51,119 nucleotides of DNA from an uncultured Bacilli bacterium. Lineage in GTDB: Bacteria > Bacillota_I > Bacilli_A > RF39 > UBA660. Where the stretch lies: the NCBI GenBank assembly GCA_947628535.1, contig CANRAF010000007.1, positions 1 through 51,119 on the forward strand, in the 5' to 3' direction. Positions 8,314 to 19,371 of this stretch are shown here, piece after piece. Numbering within the stretch: position 1 is the stretch's first letter; every line of letters begins with the position of its first letter. The position numbers and the translations under genes were made by a program. Under the pieces are notes generated by a model that saw only the letters and a list, made by a program, of their open reading frames with translations, made no database searches and had not been told where the DNA came from.

Positions 8314-9588
8314 TTAATTTCTAAATTCAAATTCAAAATCAAGTATTCTAACTATATCTCCTTGTTTTGCTCCCATGCTTTCTAACTTTTCATCTACTCC
8401 CATTTTAGTTAATTTTTTAGCAAATCTAAGTATTGCTTCATCTGAATTAAATTTATTCATTCTAAATAATTTTTCTATTTCTTTTCCTTTTAAAACGTAC
8501 ACATCACCATCTTTTTCAATAGTGAAAGGATCTTCTTTTTTATATTTATATAAAACATAATCTTCAAAATCTTCTTCGTCTTCAAGAGGAGTTATTTCTA
8601 TTTTGTCTAGTAGATTAGCCATGTAAATTAATACCTTGTCTAGTCCTTCATTATTAAGAGCAGATACTTCAAATATTTCTTTATCTTTTACTTTTTCTTT
8701 AAATTTTTTTAAATTTTCTTTTGCTCCGGAAATATCCATTTTATTAGCAATTATTAAACTTTCCTTTGTAAGTAATCTTTCATCAAAATCTTTTAATTCT
8801 TTACAGATTTTTTGGTAGTCTTCAAAAGGATCTCTTCCTTCAAAACCAGACATATCTACAATATGAGCAATTACTCTAGTTCTTTCAATATGTTTTAAGA
8901 ACTTATCTCCAAGACCTTCTCCAAGTGATGCTCCCTCGATTAATCCTGGAAGATCTGCTACAGTAAAACTTCTTCCATCACTTGTTTTAACAACTCCAAG
9001 GTTAGGATTTAAAGTGGTAAAATGATAAGCTGCTATTTTTGGTTTAGAGCGAGATATTTTAGATAAAATTGTACTTTTACCAACACTTGGCATACCAACA
9101 AGTCCAACGTCTGCGAGAAGTTTTAATTCAACTTTTAAATACCTTTCTTCCCCAGGCTCTCCCTTTTCAGAAAAATTAGGTGCTGGATTACTTTGGGTTT
9201 TAAAAGCAGTATTCCCTCTACCTCCACGTCCACCACTAGCAACAATAAATTCTTCGCCTTGTTTTTTCAAATCACATACAAGTAAATTAGTATCATTATC
9301 TTTTACTATTGTTCCTGGTGGAACTTTTATTACAATATCTTTAGCACTTTTACCATTTTTATTCTTTCCTTCTCCGTTTGCACCCTTTCCCCCTTTTATT
9401 ATTTTATTAAATCTTAGGTCTACTAAAGTTCTAAGTCCTTCATCTACTTTAAAAATAATGTTGGCTCCTCTACCACCATTACCTCCGAATGGTCCTCCTA
9501 ACTCTACATATTTTTCTCTTCGAAAGGCAGTACATCCATCTCCTCCAGAACCTGCTATCACTTTGATATTAACTTCATCTACAAACAT
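8314..9588 (-). CDS. obgE: GTPase ObgE/CgtA
   Basis: Essential GTPase of late 50S ribosome assembly and stress control. Seen in order: the glycine-rich Obg domain (about 1-157, with GGDGCTAFRREKYV and GGRGGRGN), the G domain (GMPSVGKST P-loop, FTTLNPNLG switch I, DLPGLIEGA switch II, NKMD), and a C-terminal OCT domain from about residue 345. Length 424 aa is normal for Bacillota. Start ATG has GAGGTG upstream. The usual neighbours rplU and rpmA are absent; two small unknown genes lie upstream instead. Confidence 0.97.
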   Translation of the reverse strand: MFVDEVNIKVIAGSGGDGCTAFRREKYVELGGPFGGNGGRGANIIFKVDEGLRTLVDLRFNKIIKGGKGANGEGKNKNGKSAKDIVIKVPPGTIVKDNDTNLLVCDLKKQGEEFIVASGGRGGRGNTAFKTQSNPAPNFSEKGEPGEERYLKVELKLLADVGLVGMPSVGKSTILSKISRSKPKIAAYHFTTLNPNLGVVKTSDGRSFTVADLPGLIEGASLGEGLGDKFLKHIERTRVIAHIVDMSGFEGRDPFEDYQKICKELKDFDERLLTKESLIIANKMDISGAKENLKKFKEKVKDKEIFEVSALNNEGLDKVLIYMANLLDKIEITPLEDEEDFEDYVLYKYKKEDPFTIEKDGDVYVLKGKEIEKLFRMNKFNSDEAILRFAKKLTKMGVDEKLESMGAKQGDIVRILDFEFEFRN

Positions 9589-9637
9589 AGTATCACCTCA
9601 ATTTATGTATGAATTATATCAAAAAAAAAAGAAAACA

Positions 9638-9841
9638 TCAAATATTTTCTTTTGCAATCATACTCATTACTTTCTTAAATTCATCTATGTCTGTTACACT
9701 TTCTACCATTCCATCATTTTCTTTTAGGAGAGTATACTCATCGCCATCTATTGCTATACAATAAATATAATGAATATTATCAACATTTATTTCTTGACAA
9801 ATTAAAAATTCTTTATCATCTAAAACTATAGTTTTATCCAT
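9638..9841 (-). CDS. small unknown protein, 67 aa
   Basis: Its ATG overlaps the TAA of the gene upstream by one base (TAATG), and GGGGTG in the end of that gene can serve as the ribosome site, so the two are translationally coupled. The acidic protein has alternating strands (IHYIYCIAIDGDEYTLL) and resembles in size and pattern the DUF1292-type small proteins, but I cannot confirm this. No membrane segment. Coding nature is supported by the coupling and the location; function unknown. Confidence 0.65.
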   Translation of the reverse strand: MDKTIVLDDKEFLICQEINVDNIHYIYCIAIDGDEYTLLKENDGMVESVTDIDEFKKVMSMIAKENI

Positions 9842-10314
9842 TATCTTGCACCCCTTTTTGTTAGTTCTTGAAAATCTTCATAACTATCCTGAGTTATTGG
9901 AGCACCTGTTTCTTTAGCATAGTCTATAAAATCTTGGTAAGTAGTTCCATGTTCTTCACTTTCGTATTCGTTTAGCTTTTGTTCATCTATTTGAAGGTTA
10001 TCAAAATTACTCACATTAGGATTTTCCAAACCAGAATTAGAAAAATCATATTGAACAATCCCTGCAACTCCAATACCAAAAGTCATAACTAAAATCATAG
10101 CTCTTTTTACTAATTTTCGTCTTACTTCAGTTTTTAAACTTTTTTCTTCTTTTTTTAATGGTTGTTTTTCATATATACCATATGATAAAGGCTCTTCCCC
10201 ATATTCTCTTTCATCTAAATGTTTAAGGCCATTATTATATTCTTCATTTAATAATTTTTGCATTCTTTTATAATTTTCATTTACTATATTAATTGTTTTT
10301 TCTTCGTTATCCAT
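9841..10314 (-). CDS. unknown single-span membrane protein, 157 aa
   Basis: Starts after a strong AGGAGGG site. Residues 1-65 are charged and likely helical, residues about 69-88 are one hydrophobic helix (MILVMTFGIGVAGIVQYDF), and the remaining ~70 residues are acidic. Basic residues just before the helix (RRKLVKR) put the N terminus inside and the C-terminal part outside. It forms a unit with the 67-aa gene. I do not recognise the family. Confidence 0.7.
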   Translation of the reverse strand: MDNEEKTINIVNENYKRMQKLLNEEYNNGLKHLDEREYGEEPLSYGIYEKQPLKKEEKSLKTEVRRKLVKRAMILVMTFGIGVAGIVQYDFSNSGLENPNVSNFDNLQIDEQKLNEYESEEHGTTYQDFIDYAKETGAPITQDSYEDFQELTKRGAR

Positions 10315-10382
10315 AATTTACCCTCCTATTTATATAATAGCATATTTATTTTATTTTTCAACATTTTTTTATATATTTACTA

Positions 10383-11651
10383 TTATTGTAGTATCTTATT
10401 TTTAACATTTACAAACATATCTTTAGATATAGTTATTTCGTATATTTCATTTTCTTTATAATTACCTTTTACTTTTAAATATAAATAGTTAGTAGTATGA
10501 CCATAGAAATAATCACCTTTTTTTGTTTCAATTAAAATTTTTTCTTTTTTTCCAACATTTGATAAATAATAATTAGCCTCTAAATCTTCTGATAACTCAA
10601 GAAGGGTTTTTGATCTTTCTTTTTTTTCTATTCCACCAATATGTCCAGTCATTCTCGCTGCTTTAGTTCCATCTCTTTTAGAATAAGGAAAAACGTGAAC
10701 TTTAGCAAAATTTATTTTTTTGATAAATTCTATACTTTCAGCAAAATCTTCTTTACTTTCCTGTGGAAAACCTACTATAACATCTGTAGTGATTGATATA
10801 TTTGGTCGTACTTTTCTTACTTTTTTTATTATTTTTTCAAATTCTTCTTTAGTATATTTTCTATTCATTAATTTTAAAACTTTGGCACTACCACTTTGAA
10901 GAGGAATGTGTAAATGATTACATAAAATAGGGTTTTTTAAAAGATTAAAGAACTCTTCATCTAATTCTGTTATTTCAATTGAAGATATTCTAAGTCTTTT
11001 TAAGTTAGGTATTTCAAGTATTTCTTTAAGTAAAGTAGAAAATTTTATTCCTAAATCTTTACCATAATTACCTGTATGAATACCTGTTAAAACAATTTCT
11101 TTATAACCATTATTAACAAGATTAGTTATTTCTCTTAAAACAGTTTCTTTATCTTTGGATCTACATTTTCCTCTTACAAATGGAATAATACAATAAGCAC
11201 AATAATTTTCACAACCATCTTGGATTTTAACAAAGGCCCTGGTTCTGGTTTCTACATTTTTTATTTCCATATTTTCAAAAGGAACAGTCATAATATTTCC
11301 TTTTGATATAATTTGCTTTTTAGTTTTTAAATGTTCTTCTACTAAATCAACTATATTAGATTTGCTATAATTACCTATTACAACATCAATTCCATCAAAA
11401 TTATAATCTTTAGCACTTTCAACAAAGCAACCACATACTACTGTACAGTTTCCTTTGCCTTTTATACTATTTATTATTTTTCTATCTTTTCTATCACTAT
11501 TATTAGTAACTGTACAGGTATTTACTATATAAATATCGCAGTCATCATTAAAATCACATATTTCATAGCCTCTGTTTTTAAAGAGACTTATTATAAACTC
11601 ACTTTCATAAGTATTTACTTTACATCCTAGAGTATATATTCCTACTTTCAT
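10383..11651 (-). CDS. mtaB: tRNA t6A37 methylthiotransferase MtaB
   Basis: Radical-SAM enzyme that turns t6A37 into ms2t6A37 in tRNAs reading ANN codons. Seen: N-terminal UPF0004 domain with cluster cysteines in TLGCKVN, NTCTVTN and VVCGC; radical SAM CxxxCxxC as CENYCAYC; a C-terminal TRAM-like segment. Start is the ATG at 11651, six bases after GGAAGTG; the track's GTG start overlaps that site. 422 aa. In B. subtilis mtaB ends the hrcA-grpE-dnaK-dnaJ-prmA-rsmE-mtaB run; here prmA and rsmE are missing and an acidic membrane protein takes their place. Confidence 0.93.
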   Translation of the reverse strand: MKVGIYTLGCKVNTYESEFIISLFKNRGYEICDFNDDCDIYIVNTCTVTNNSDRKDRKIINSIKGKGNCTVVCGCFVESAKDYNFDGIDVVIGNYSKSNIVDLVEEHLKTKKQIISKGNIMTVPFENMEIKNVETRTRAFVKIQDGCENYCAYCIIPFVRGKCRSKDKETVLREITNLVNNGYKEIVLTGIHTGNYGKDLGIKFSTLLKEILEIPNLKRLRISSIEITELDEEFFNLLKNPILCNHLHIPLQSGSAKVLKLMNRKYTKEEFEKIIKKVRKVRPNISITTDVIVGFPQESKEDFAESIEFIKKINFAKVHVFPYSKRDGTKAARMTGHIGGIEKKERSKTLLELSEDLEANYYLSNVGKKEKILIETKKGDYFYGHTTNYLYLKVKGNYKENEIYEITISKDMFVNVKNKILQ

Positions 11652-11682
11652 GATTTTCACTTCCTTTAAAAAATAAATTAGA

Positions 11683-12573
11683 TTACTCTAATTTATTCTT
11701 AAGCCTTTTAAGTTCTGACAAAAAGTCTTCTGTCTTTTTTATTTCATCTTCTAAGTCTTTTGGTTTAATAGGTCTATTTAAGTCTTCGAGAACCTCATCA
11801 CCAGTTTTTTCTTTTTTTACTTCTCCACTATAAAAACCAAATACTGGAGATATAACCTCTGAATTTTTAAATCTTTTAGGACTATTATCTTCAAAAATTG
11901 GGTTATTTACTTTTACATCTTTATTATCCTCATCAATTACGTTTTGTTTTTCAACATGTTTTTGATATAACTCTTCTAAAGTAATAGCAGCATCTCCCTC
12001 GTCTTCTAAAACTTTGTCATTTTTTTCATTGATATCATGAGATGCTTGAACAAGTTCATCATAACTTATAATTGATTTTTCTTCTTGTTCAGTTTCAAAA
12101 TGAGTATGATCTATTAAATCGTTAGGTTCATCAATTAATTTTTTGGTTACTTCTTCAAGTTTTTCTTTAGCCTCTTCTTGAACATTATTATCTTCTACAT
12201 AAACTACTTCATTTTCCTTTGAAGCGTCTTCTAAAACTTCAACACGTTCTGGTTCATTATAAACTGGCTCATTATTTACTAGCTGGTTGTTAGAAAACTC
12301 ATCATTTGTAGTAACTTCAGGCTGAACACTAATATTGTTTTGATAATTAGTATTATTTTGCTGATTATTAGTTATATTAGTATCTTTTTGAACCTGATCA
12401 TTTTTTGCTTTATCTAAATATTCGATTTCTCTTTTTAATTGTTCTTTTATTCTTGATTTTGATTGCAATTTTTCTATTATTACAATCACTAATAGTGCAA
12501 GAAGGATAACTCCTACTACTGCTATTATAATAATGAAATTTTCTCTACCAAATTCATTAATAAATTCCTTCAT
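11683..12573 (-). CDS. acidic single-span membrane protein, ZipA-like layout
   Basis: The start is taken at the ATG with AAGGTG six bases upstream (296 aa). Residues about 13-36 are a single hydrophobic helix, followed by a short basic, probably coiled-coil stretch, then ~170 residues of Glu/Asp/Asn-rich low-complexity sequence, and a C-terminal ~60 residues with predicted helix (KPKDLEDEIKKTEDFLSELK). The short N-terminal tail with the charge pattern suggests a cytoplasmic disordered tail, like ZipA or other division-linked anchors, but there is no sequence motif to support a function. It lies between dnaJ and mtaB, replacing prmA/rsmE. Confidence 0.75.
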   Translation of the reverse strand: MKEFINEFGRENFIIIIAVVGVILLALLVIVIIEKLQSKSRIKEQLKREIEYLDKAKNDQVQKDTNITNNQQNNTNYQNNISVQPEVTTNDEFSNNQLVNNEPVYNEPERVEVLEDASKENEVVYVEDNNVQEEAKEKLEEVTKKLIDEPNDLIDHTHFETEQEEKSIISYDELVQASHDINEKNDKVLEDEGDAAITLEELYQKHVEKQNVIDEDNKDVKVNNPIFEDNSPKRFKNSEVISPVFGFYSGEVKKEKTGDEVLEDLNRPIKPKDLEDEIKKTEDFLSELKRLKNKLE

Positions 12574-12763
12574 AAAATTCACCTTTTTTCTGACTTTTAT
12601 TCTAACATGAAACATTTAGTTTTACAATAAAAATATTTAGTTTAATATGAAAAAAAGACTCTAATAAAAGAATATTTTTAGTTAATTTATTTATACTGTT
12701 ATTACCTGAAAATAACTTTATTCACTGAATTTAATAATTTATTATATTTTTGCTATAAAAAAA

Positions 12764-12790
12764 CAATAACTCAAGTATTAGAATTATTGT
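12764..12790 (-). terminator. terminator after dnaJ
   Basis: Stem ACAATAA/TTATTGT overlapping the dnaJ stop codon; on the minus strand it is followed by a T run. Confidence 0.6.
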
Positions 12791-13896
12791 CTTACAAATT
12801 TATTATATTTATCTATTGTTTTATCTGATAAATCTGTTGCTTCTAATTTTTCAATTAGTTTCTTTTGTTCTCTTGATAATTTTTTTGGCGTTACTACATT
12901 AACAATAACATAGAAGTCTCCACGGCTATGGTAATTTACATCTTTTATTCCCTTTCCTTTTATTCTATGTTTATCTCCTGAATTAGTACCCGCGGGAATA
13001 GTTAAAGTAACTGTTGAATTTAGAAGTTTAACATCTTTTTTACATCCTAAAATCGCTTCTGTAATAGTAATTGGAAGGTTTATATATACATCTGCTCCGT
13101 CACGCATATAAAAGTCATGTTCTTTTACTTTAAATTCAATGTAAAGGTCACCATTTGGTCCGCCGTTTAAAGATGCTTCTCCATAACCAGAAAGTCTAAT
13201 TCTATTTCCATCATCTACACCTTCGGGAACTTTTACTTCAACTGTTTTTACTGTTTTTACTCTTCCCTTTCCATGACATTTAGAGCAAACTTTATCATAA
13301 GTTACACCTTCACCACCACATGTAGGACAAGTAGTTTTAGTAAGAAAACTTCCAAATAAAGTATTTTGTTTTGAAGTTATAGTACCACTTCCATGACATT
13401 CTTCACAGGAATGTTCTCCAAAACCACCTTTACCTTTACATTCAGGACAAGTATCTGTAGTAGTAATTTCTATTTCTTTTTTGGCTCCGAGAGCAGCTTC
13501 CATAAATGATACTTCCATTACTAAAAGACTATCATTTCCTTTTGATTTTCTTCTACTTGATGATGAAAAGCCAAATGGACTACCACCCATACCAAAATCA
13601 AATAAATTTTCAAAAATATCGGAGAAATCAAAACCAGAAAAGTCAAATCCACCACCTGCAGAACCTCCACCATTTTCAAAGGCTGCATGTCCAAATTGGT
13701 CATATTGTTTTCTTCTTGATTCATCTGATAAAACAGCATAGGCTTCCTGAGCTTCTTTAAATTTTTCTTCTGCTCCAGGTTCTTTATTTACATCAGGATG
13801 ATATTTTTTTGCTAAACGTCTAAATGCCATTTTTATATCTTTATCAGAAGCATCTTTTGATACTCCGAGTATATCATAATAATCACGTTTTGCCAT
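12784..13896 (-). CDS. dnaJ: chaperone DnaJ
   Basis: Hsp40 partner that feeds substrates to DnaK and stimulates its ATPase. Seen: J domain with HPD (KKYHPDVNK), Gly/Phe-rich linker, four zinc-binding CxxCxGxG repeats ([32 protein letters not shown]), then C-terminal substrate domains. 370 aa, normal length. Last gene of the chaperone run. The gene upstream is pepF rather than dnaK, with 14 bases between them. Expected to share HrcA/CIRCE control through read-through. Confidence 0.97.
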   Translation of the reverse strand: MAKRDYYDILGVSKDASDKDIKMAFRRLAKKYHPDVNKEPGAEEKFKEAQEAYAVLSDESRRKQYDQFGHAAFENGGGSAGGGFDFSGFDFSDIFENLFDFGMGGSPFGFSSSSRRKSKGNDSLLVMEVSFMEAALGAKKEIEITTTDTCPECKGKGGFGEHSCEECHGSGTITSKQNTLFGSFLTKTTCPTCGGEGVTYDKVCSKCHGKGRVKTVKTVEVKVPEGVDDGNRIRLSGYGEASLNGGPNGDLYIEFKVKEHDFYMRDGADVYINLPITITEAILGCKKDVKLLNSTVTLTIPAGTNSGDKHRIKGKGIKDVNYHSRGDFYVIVNVVTPKKLSREQKKLIEKLEATDLSDKTIDKYNKFVRQ

Positions 13897-13910
13897 AAAC
13901 TACCTCTTTC

Positions 13911-15707
13911 TTATTTTGTTATTTCTTTAAACTCTTTTAAAGTTTCTCTAAACATTTCAAGTGCTTTATCAATAGTATCATCATTTACTATATCAATGTC
14001 AACTTTTTTTAATATTTCAAGTGGAAAATCACTTCCCCCACTTGCTAAGAATTTCATATAATTTTCAAGGGCACCTTCTTTTTCTTCTAAAATGTCACTT
14101 ACTATTTTTGATGCTACTGCAATACCAGTTGCATATTTATAAACATAGAAACTTGTATAGAAATGGGGAATTCTTGCCCATTCTAATTTTATGTAATCAT
14201 CACTTATAACTTCATCAGTAAAGTATTTTTTATTTAAATCTAAATATGTTTTAGATAAAAGCTCATCTGTTAAAACTTCACCTTGCTTCTCTAAATCATG
14301 AATTAAAAGTTCAAATTCCGCAAACATAGTTTGTCTTATTAAAGTTGTTCTAAAGTCCTCTAAAAGGTTATTTAAATAATAAGCTTTTTCTTCTTTTGTT
14401 TTTGCCATTTTACTGCAGTATTTATTTAGTAATATTTCATTTACAGTTGATGCTATTTCTGCTAAAAAGATAGGATAGCCAGCATCATGATATTCTTGAT
14501 TTTTATGAGAGTAGAAACTATGCATAGAATGTCCAAGTTCATGAGCCACTGTCGAAACATCAGTAAATGTTCCTTCAAAATTTAACAGAACATATGGAAG
14601 AGTGTCATAACTTCCCCATGAGTAGGCTCCTCCGCGTTTATTTTCATTGTTATAAACATCTATACAGTTACTATCAAATATCTTTTTTAAATCTTCAATA
14701 TAATTTTTACCAAGAGGTTTTAAGGCCTCTAAAACAAGATTTTTAGCTTCTTCATAAGTATATTTTTTATCAAAATTATCTACAAGAGGAGCATAAACGT
14801 CATACATATGAAGTTCATCTAATCCTAAAATTTCTTTTCTTGTTTTCATATAGTCTTTCATAATATCAAGATTTTTATGAACTTTTTCAATAAGATTTAA
14901 ATATAATTTTTTATCAATATCATCTCCATAAAGAGACATTTCTAAAGGCCCTTCATATTTTCTAGTATTTGAAACAAAGAAATTACTTTTTACATTACCT
15001 TTTAAAAGTGAAGCAAAAGTATTTTTAAAGTTATTGTAAGAATTATATAAACTTTCAAAGGCTTCTTTTCTTACTCTTCTATCTTTTGATTTTATATAAA
15101 CTGAGTAATTACTATTAGTAAGATTAACTTCTTTTCCTTCTTCATCTTTAATATCATTAAATGTCAAATTAACATCATCTAAAGCTCTAAAAGTATTTTC
15201 AGAAATTGCAAAAACTTCTCCAAGTCTTGCCATCATTTCTTCCTCTTCTAATGATAAGATATGATCTTTTTCACGGAATAAATCTTCAAACATGAATTCA
15301 TATTTTTTTAAAGATGGATCCTCTTTGATAAAACCTTTTATTTTTTCATAATCTTCTTCTAAAACTTCAGGAGTATAAAATGCTAATTTTTCAAAAACAA
15401 TGTCTCCAAGTTTATCTATTTTACCCATAACTTCTTCATTTTTTGAAACTTTTTTGTCTTCATCAAATTTCATATGTGAATAAACTATTAATTTATCTAA
15501 AATACGCATTAAGGAAAAATATTTATCAGTTACAATTAGTAAAGTATCTTTATTTTCAGTAACTCTTCCTTTATATTTTTCTAACTCTTCACATTTTTTC
15601 TTTACTAGTTCAATATCTTTATTTACTGCTTCATCGTTTTCATAAATTTGAGATAAATCCCATTTATATTTATCGCTTACTTCACTTCTTTTCATAACTT
15701 TTGACAT
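13911..15707 (-). CDS. pepF: oligoendopeptidase F
   Basis: Cytosolic M3B zinc peptidase that degrades short peptides. Catalytic motif VAHELGHSMHS (HExxH) near residue 390, with the downstream Glu in AEIASTVNE. 598 aa, standard for the family. Good AAAGGAG site before ATG. The location is unusual: it is inserted between dnaK and dnaJ in the same orientation, so it may be heat-shock co-regulated. A strong hairpin sits between dnaK and pepF. Confidence 0.95.
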   Translation of the reverse strand: MSKVMKRSEVSDKYKWDLSQIYENDEAVNKDIELVKKKCEELEKYKGRVTENKDTLLIVTDKYFSLMRILDKLIVYSHMKFDEDKKVSKNEEVMGKIDKLGDIVFEKLAFYTPEVLEEDYEKIKGFIKEDPSLKKYEFMFEDLFREKDHILSLEEEEMMARLGEVFAISENTFRALDDVNLTFNDIKDEEGKEVNLTNSNYSVYIKSKDRRVRKEAFESLYNSYNNFKNTFASLLKGNVKSNFFVSNTRKYEGPLEMSLYGDDIDKKLYLNLIEKVHKNLDIMKDYMKTRKEILGLDELHMYDVYAPLVDNFDKKYTYEEAKNLVLEALKPLGKNYIEDLKKIFDSNCIDVYNNENKRGGAYSWGSYDTLPYVLLNFEGTFTDVSTVAHELGHSMHSFYSHKNQEYHDAGYPIFLAEIASTVNEILLNKYCSKMAKTKEEKAYYLNNLLEDFRTTLIRQTMFAEFELLIHDLEKQGEVLTDELLSKTYLDLNKKYFTDEVISDDYIKLEWARIPHFYTSFYVYKYATGIAVASKIVSDILEEKEGALENYMKFLASGGSDFPLEILKKVDIDIVNDDTIDKALEMFRETLKEFKEITK

Positions 15708-15733
15708 AATTTCTCCTTTTCTTTTTATATGCC

Positions 15734-15761
15734 TTAAGCCTTACTAAAATGTAAGGCTTAA
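15734..15761 (-). other. intergenic hairpin between dnaK and pepF
   Basis: Perfect 11-bp stem TTAAGCCTTAC/GTAAGGCTTAA with loop TAAAAT. On the minus strand it is followed by GGCATATAAAAAG, without a T run, so it is not a typical terminator. It could be a processing or mRNA-stabilising element that sets dnaK apart from pepF-dnaJ. Confidence 0.6.
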
Positions 15762-15776
15762 AACTTTTTATTATTT

Positions 15777-18171
<2,395 letters not shown>

Positions 18172-18183
18172 ATAATCTCCTCA

Positions 18184-19173
18184 CTATTTTTTATCTATAT
18201 TTTCTTTGATGTAGTTAAGTAAAGATACAACTTTTGCATACTCCATTCTTTTGGGGCCAATTATAGCAATAGTACCTTCTTCACCATCTTTATTATATTT
18301 TGTTTTTATAATGGTTACATCTTCATCTACATGTGATTCATTTCCAATATAAATATTGATATCTTTATCATCTTCTTCAATAGTATGAAGAAGTTTTTCA
18401 TCATCAAGTTTGTTAAATATTTTTTTAATCTTATCTACATTATTAAATTCGGGTTGATTTAAAATTTTGTTTTTGCCAACAAATGATACATCATTTTTAA
18501 TGGCGAAATCATTAAAGACATCATAAAAGGCATTATAAATTGCTTCATGTTGTTTAACATATTCACTAATAATTGGCTTTACTTCAAATTCTAGTTTTTC
18601 TTTTACTTCATTAATTGGAGTACCTACTATTAACTTGTTAATTAATTCTACTGTTTTTTGAATGTCTTCAAGGCTGACATCTTCTACTTTTATCTGTTTA
18701 TGTTCAATGTAACCTTTATCTGTAATTATTATTGCTATAAGTCTGTCAAATTCAAGTGGCAAAACCTCTACTTTTTTTAGTTTATTATCTTCAGAACTTG
18801 AGCCTAGAACAACTGAGGCATAATCAGTAAGTTCTGAGATAATTTCCAAACTTTTTTTAAGATAGTCATTTATCTCAAGTTTGTTGTTACTAAAAATAGT
18901 TTGAAGTTTTAACATCTCTTCTCCTGTCATCTCTTTAGGTTTCATCAGGTTATCTACATAATAACGATATCCTTTCTCACTTGGTATTCTCCCAGATGAG
19001 ATGTGAGTTTTCTCAAGATAACCTTGTGCTTCTAAAGTAGACATTTCGTTTCTTACTGTCGCTGACGAACAATTAAGTTCATCACAGATAAGTTTAGAAC
19101 CAACAGGAGTTACGTTTTTGACATACTCTCTAATAATGATTTCTAAAACTTTTTCTTGTCTTTTTGAAAGCAT
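18184..19173 (-). CDS. hrcA: heat-inducible transcription repressor HrcA
   Basis: Represses the chaperone operon by binding CIRCE. Seen: winged-helix N terminus (RQEKVLEIIIREYV, then GSKLIC and SSATVRNEMS), GAF-like middle domain, and the family C terminus with IGPKRMEYAKVVSLL. Start taken at the ATG at 19173, seven bases after GAGGTG; the track's TTG at 19179 is less likely. 329 aa. Two CIRCE-like elements and a consensus promoter lie immediately upstream, so it is autoregulated. Confidence 0.96.
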   Translation of the reverse strand: MLSKRQEKVLEIIIREYVKNVTPVGSKLICDELNCSSATVRNEMSTLEAQGYLEKTHISSGRIPSEKGYRYYVDNLMKPKEMTGEEMLKLQTIFSNNKLEINDYLKKSLEIISELTDYASVVLGSSSEDNKLKKVEVLPLEFDRLIAIIITDKGYIEHKQIKVEDVSLEDIQKTVELINKLIVGTPINEVKEKLEFEVKPIISEYVKQHEAIYNAFYDVFNDFAIKNDVSFVGKNKILNQPEFNNVDKIKKIFNKLDDEKLLHTIEEDDKDINIYIGNESHVDEDVTIIKTKYNKDGEEGTIAIIGPKRMEYAKVVSLLNYIKENIDKK

Positions 19174-19188
19174 ATGCAAACACCTCTT

Positions 19189-19215
19189 TTAGCACCGCAA
19201 AAGGTCAAGTGCTAA
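19189..19215 (-). promoter_or_regulatory. CIRCE operator, proximal copy
   Basis: TTAGCACCG-N9-AAGTGCTAA, matching the CIRCE consensus TTAGCACTC-N9-GAGTGCTAA at 7 of 9 in each arm. It lies between the -10 box and the hrcA start, covering the transcription start region. Confidence 0.85.
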
Positions 19216-19219
19216 TTCC

Positions 19220-19248
19220 ATTATAATAGTATGCTTTAGCATTGTCAA
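19220..19248 (-). promoter_or_regulatory. promoter of the hrcA-grpE-dnaK operon
   Basis: On the minus strand: perfect TTGACA, 17-base spacer, perfect TATAAT. The -35 box lies in the spacer of the distal CIRCE and the -10 box is five bases from the proximal CIRCE. Confidence 0.88.
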
Positions 19249-19262
19249 TATATGAGTGCTAA
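19236..19262 (-). promoter_or_regulatory. CIRCE operator, distal copy
   Basis: TTAGCATTG-N9-GAGTGCTAA; one arm is perfect, the other matches 6 of 9. It overlaps the -35 box. Confidence 0.8.
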
Positions 19263-19324
19263 TTTTTTTAAATTTTTTTACATTTTTTAAATTTAGTTGA
19301 TATATAAGGGTATAAATAGAATTT

Positions 19325-19366
19325 TAAATAAAAAAAAATAATATACTTTTTATTTAGTATATTATT
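19325..19366 (-). terminator. terminator after L,D-transpeptidase
   Basis: Stem AATAATATACT/AGTATATTATT with loop of about 7 bases; on the minus strand followed by a long T run. Confidence 0.8.
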
Positions 19367-19371
19367 TTGAG

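Noticed and set aside
8314-9588. Altered P-loop of ObgE (GMPSVGKST)
   Set aside because: It still fits the GxxxxGKS/T consensus, so it is ordinary variation.
8375-9727. Plus-strand ORFs of 60-89 aa opposite obgE
   Set aside because: They mirror a clear essential gene, have no ribosome sites and show low-complexity Leu/Ser/Phe composition typical of shadow frames.
13481-13760. Cluster of three overlapping ORFs opposite or across dnaJ
   Set aside because: They cover the Gly/Phe-rich linker and zinc region of dnaJ; composition is explained by antisense of that repeat-rich sequence.
15734-15761. Terminator after dnaK
   Set aside because: The hairpin is strong but has no U run on the coding strand; it is listed as an intergenic hairpin instead.
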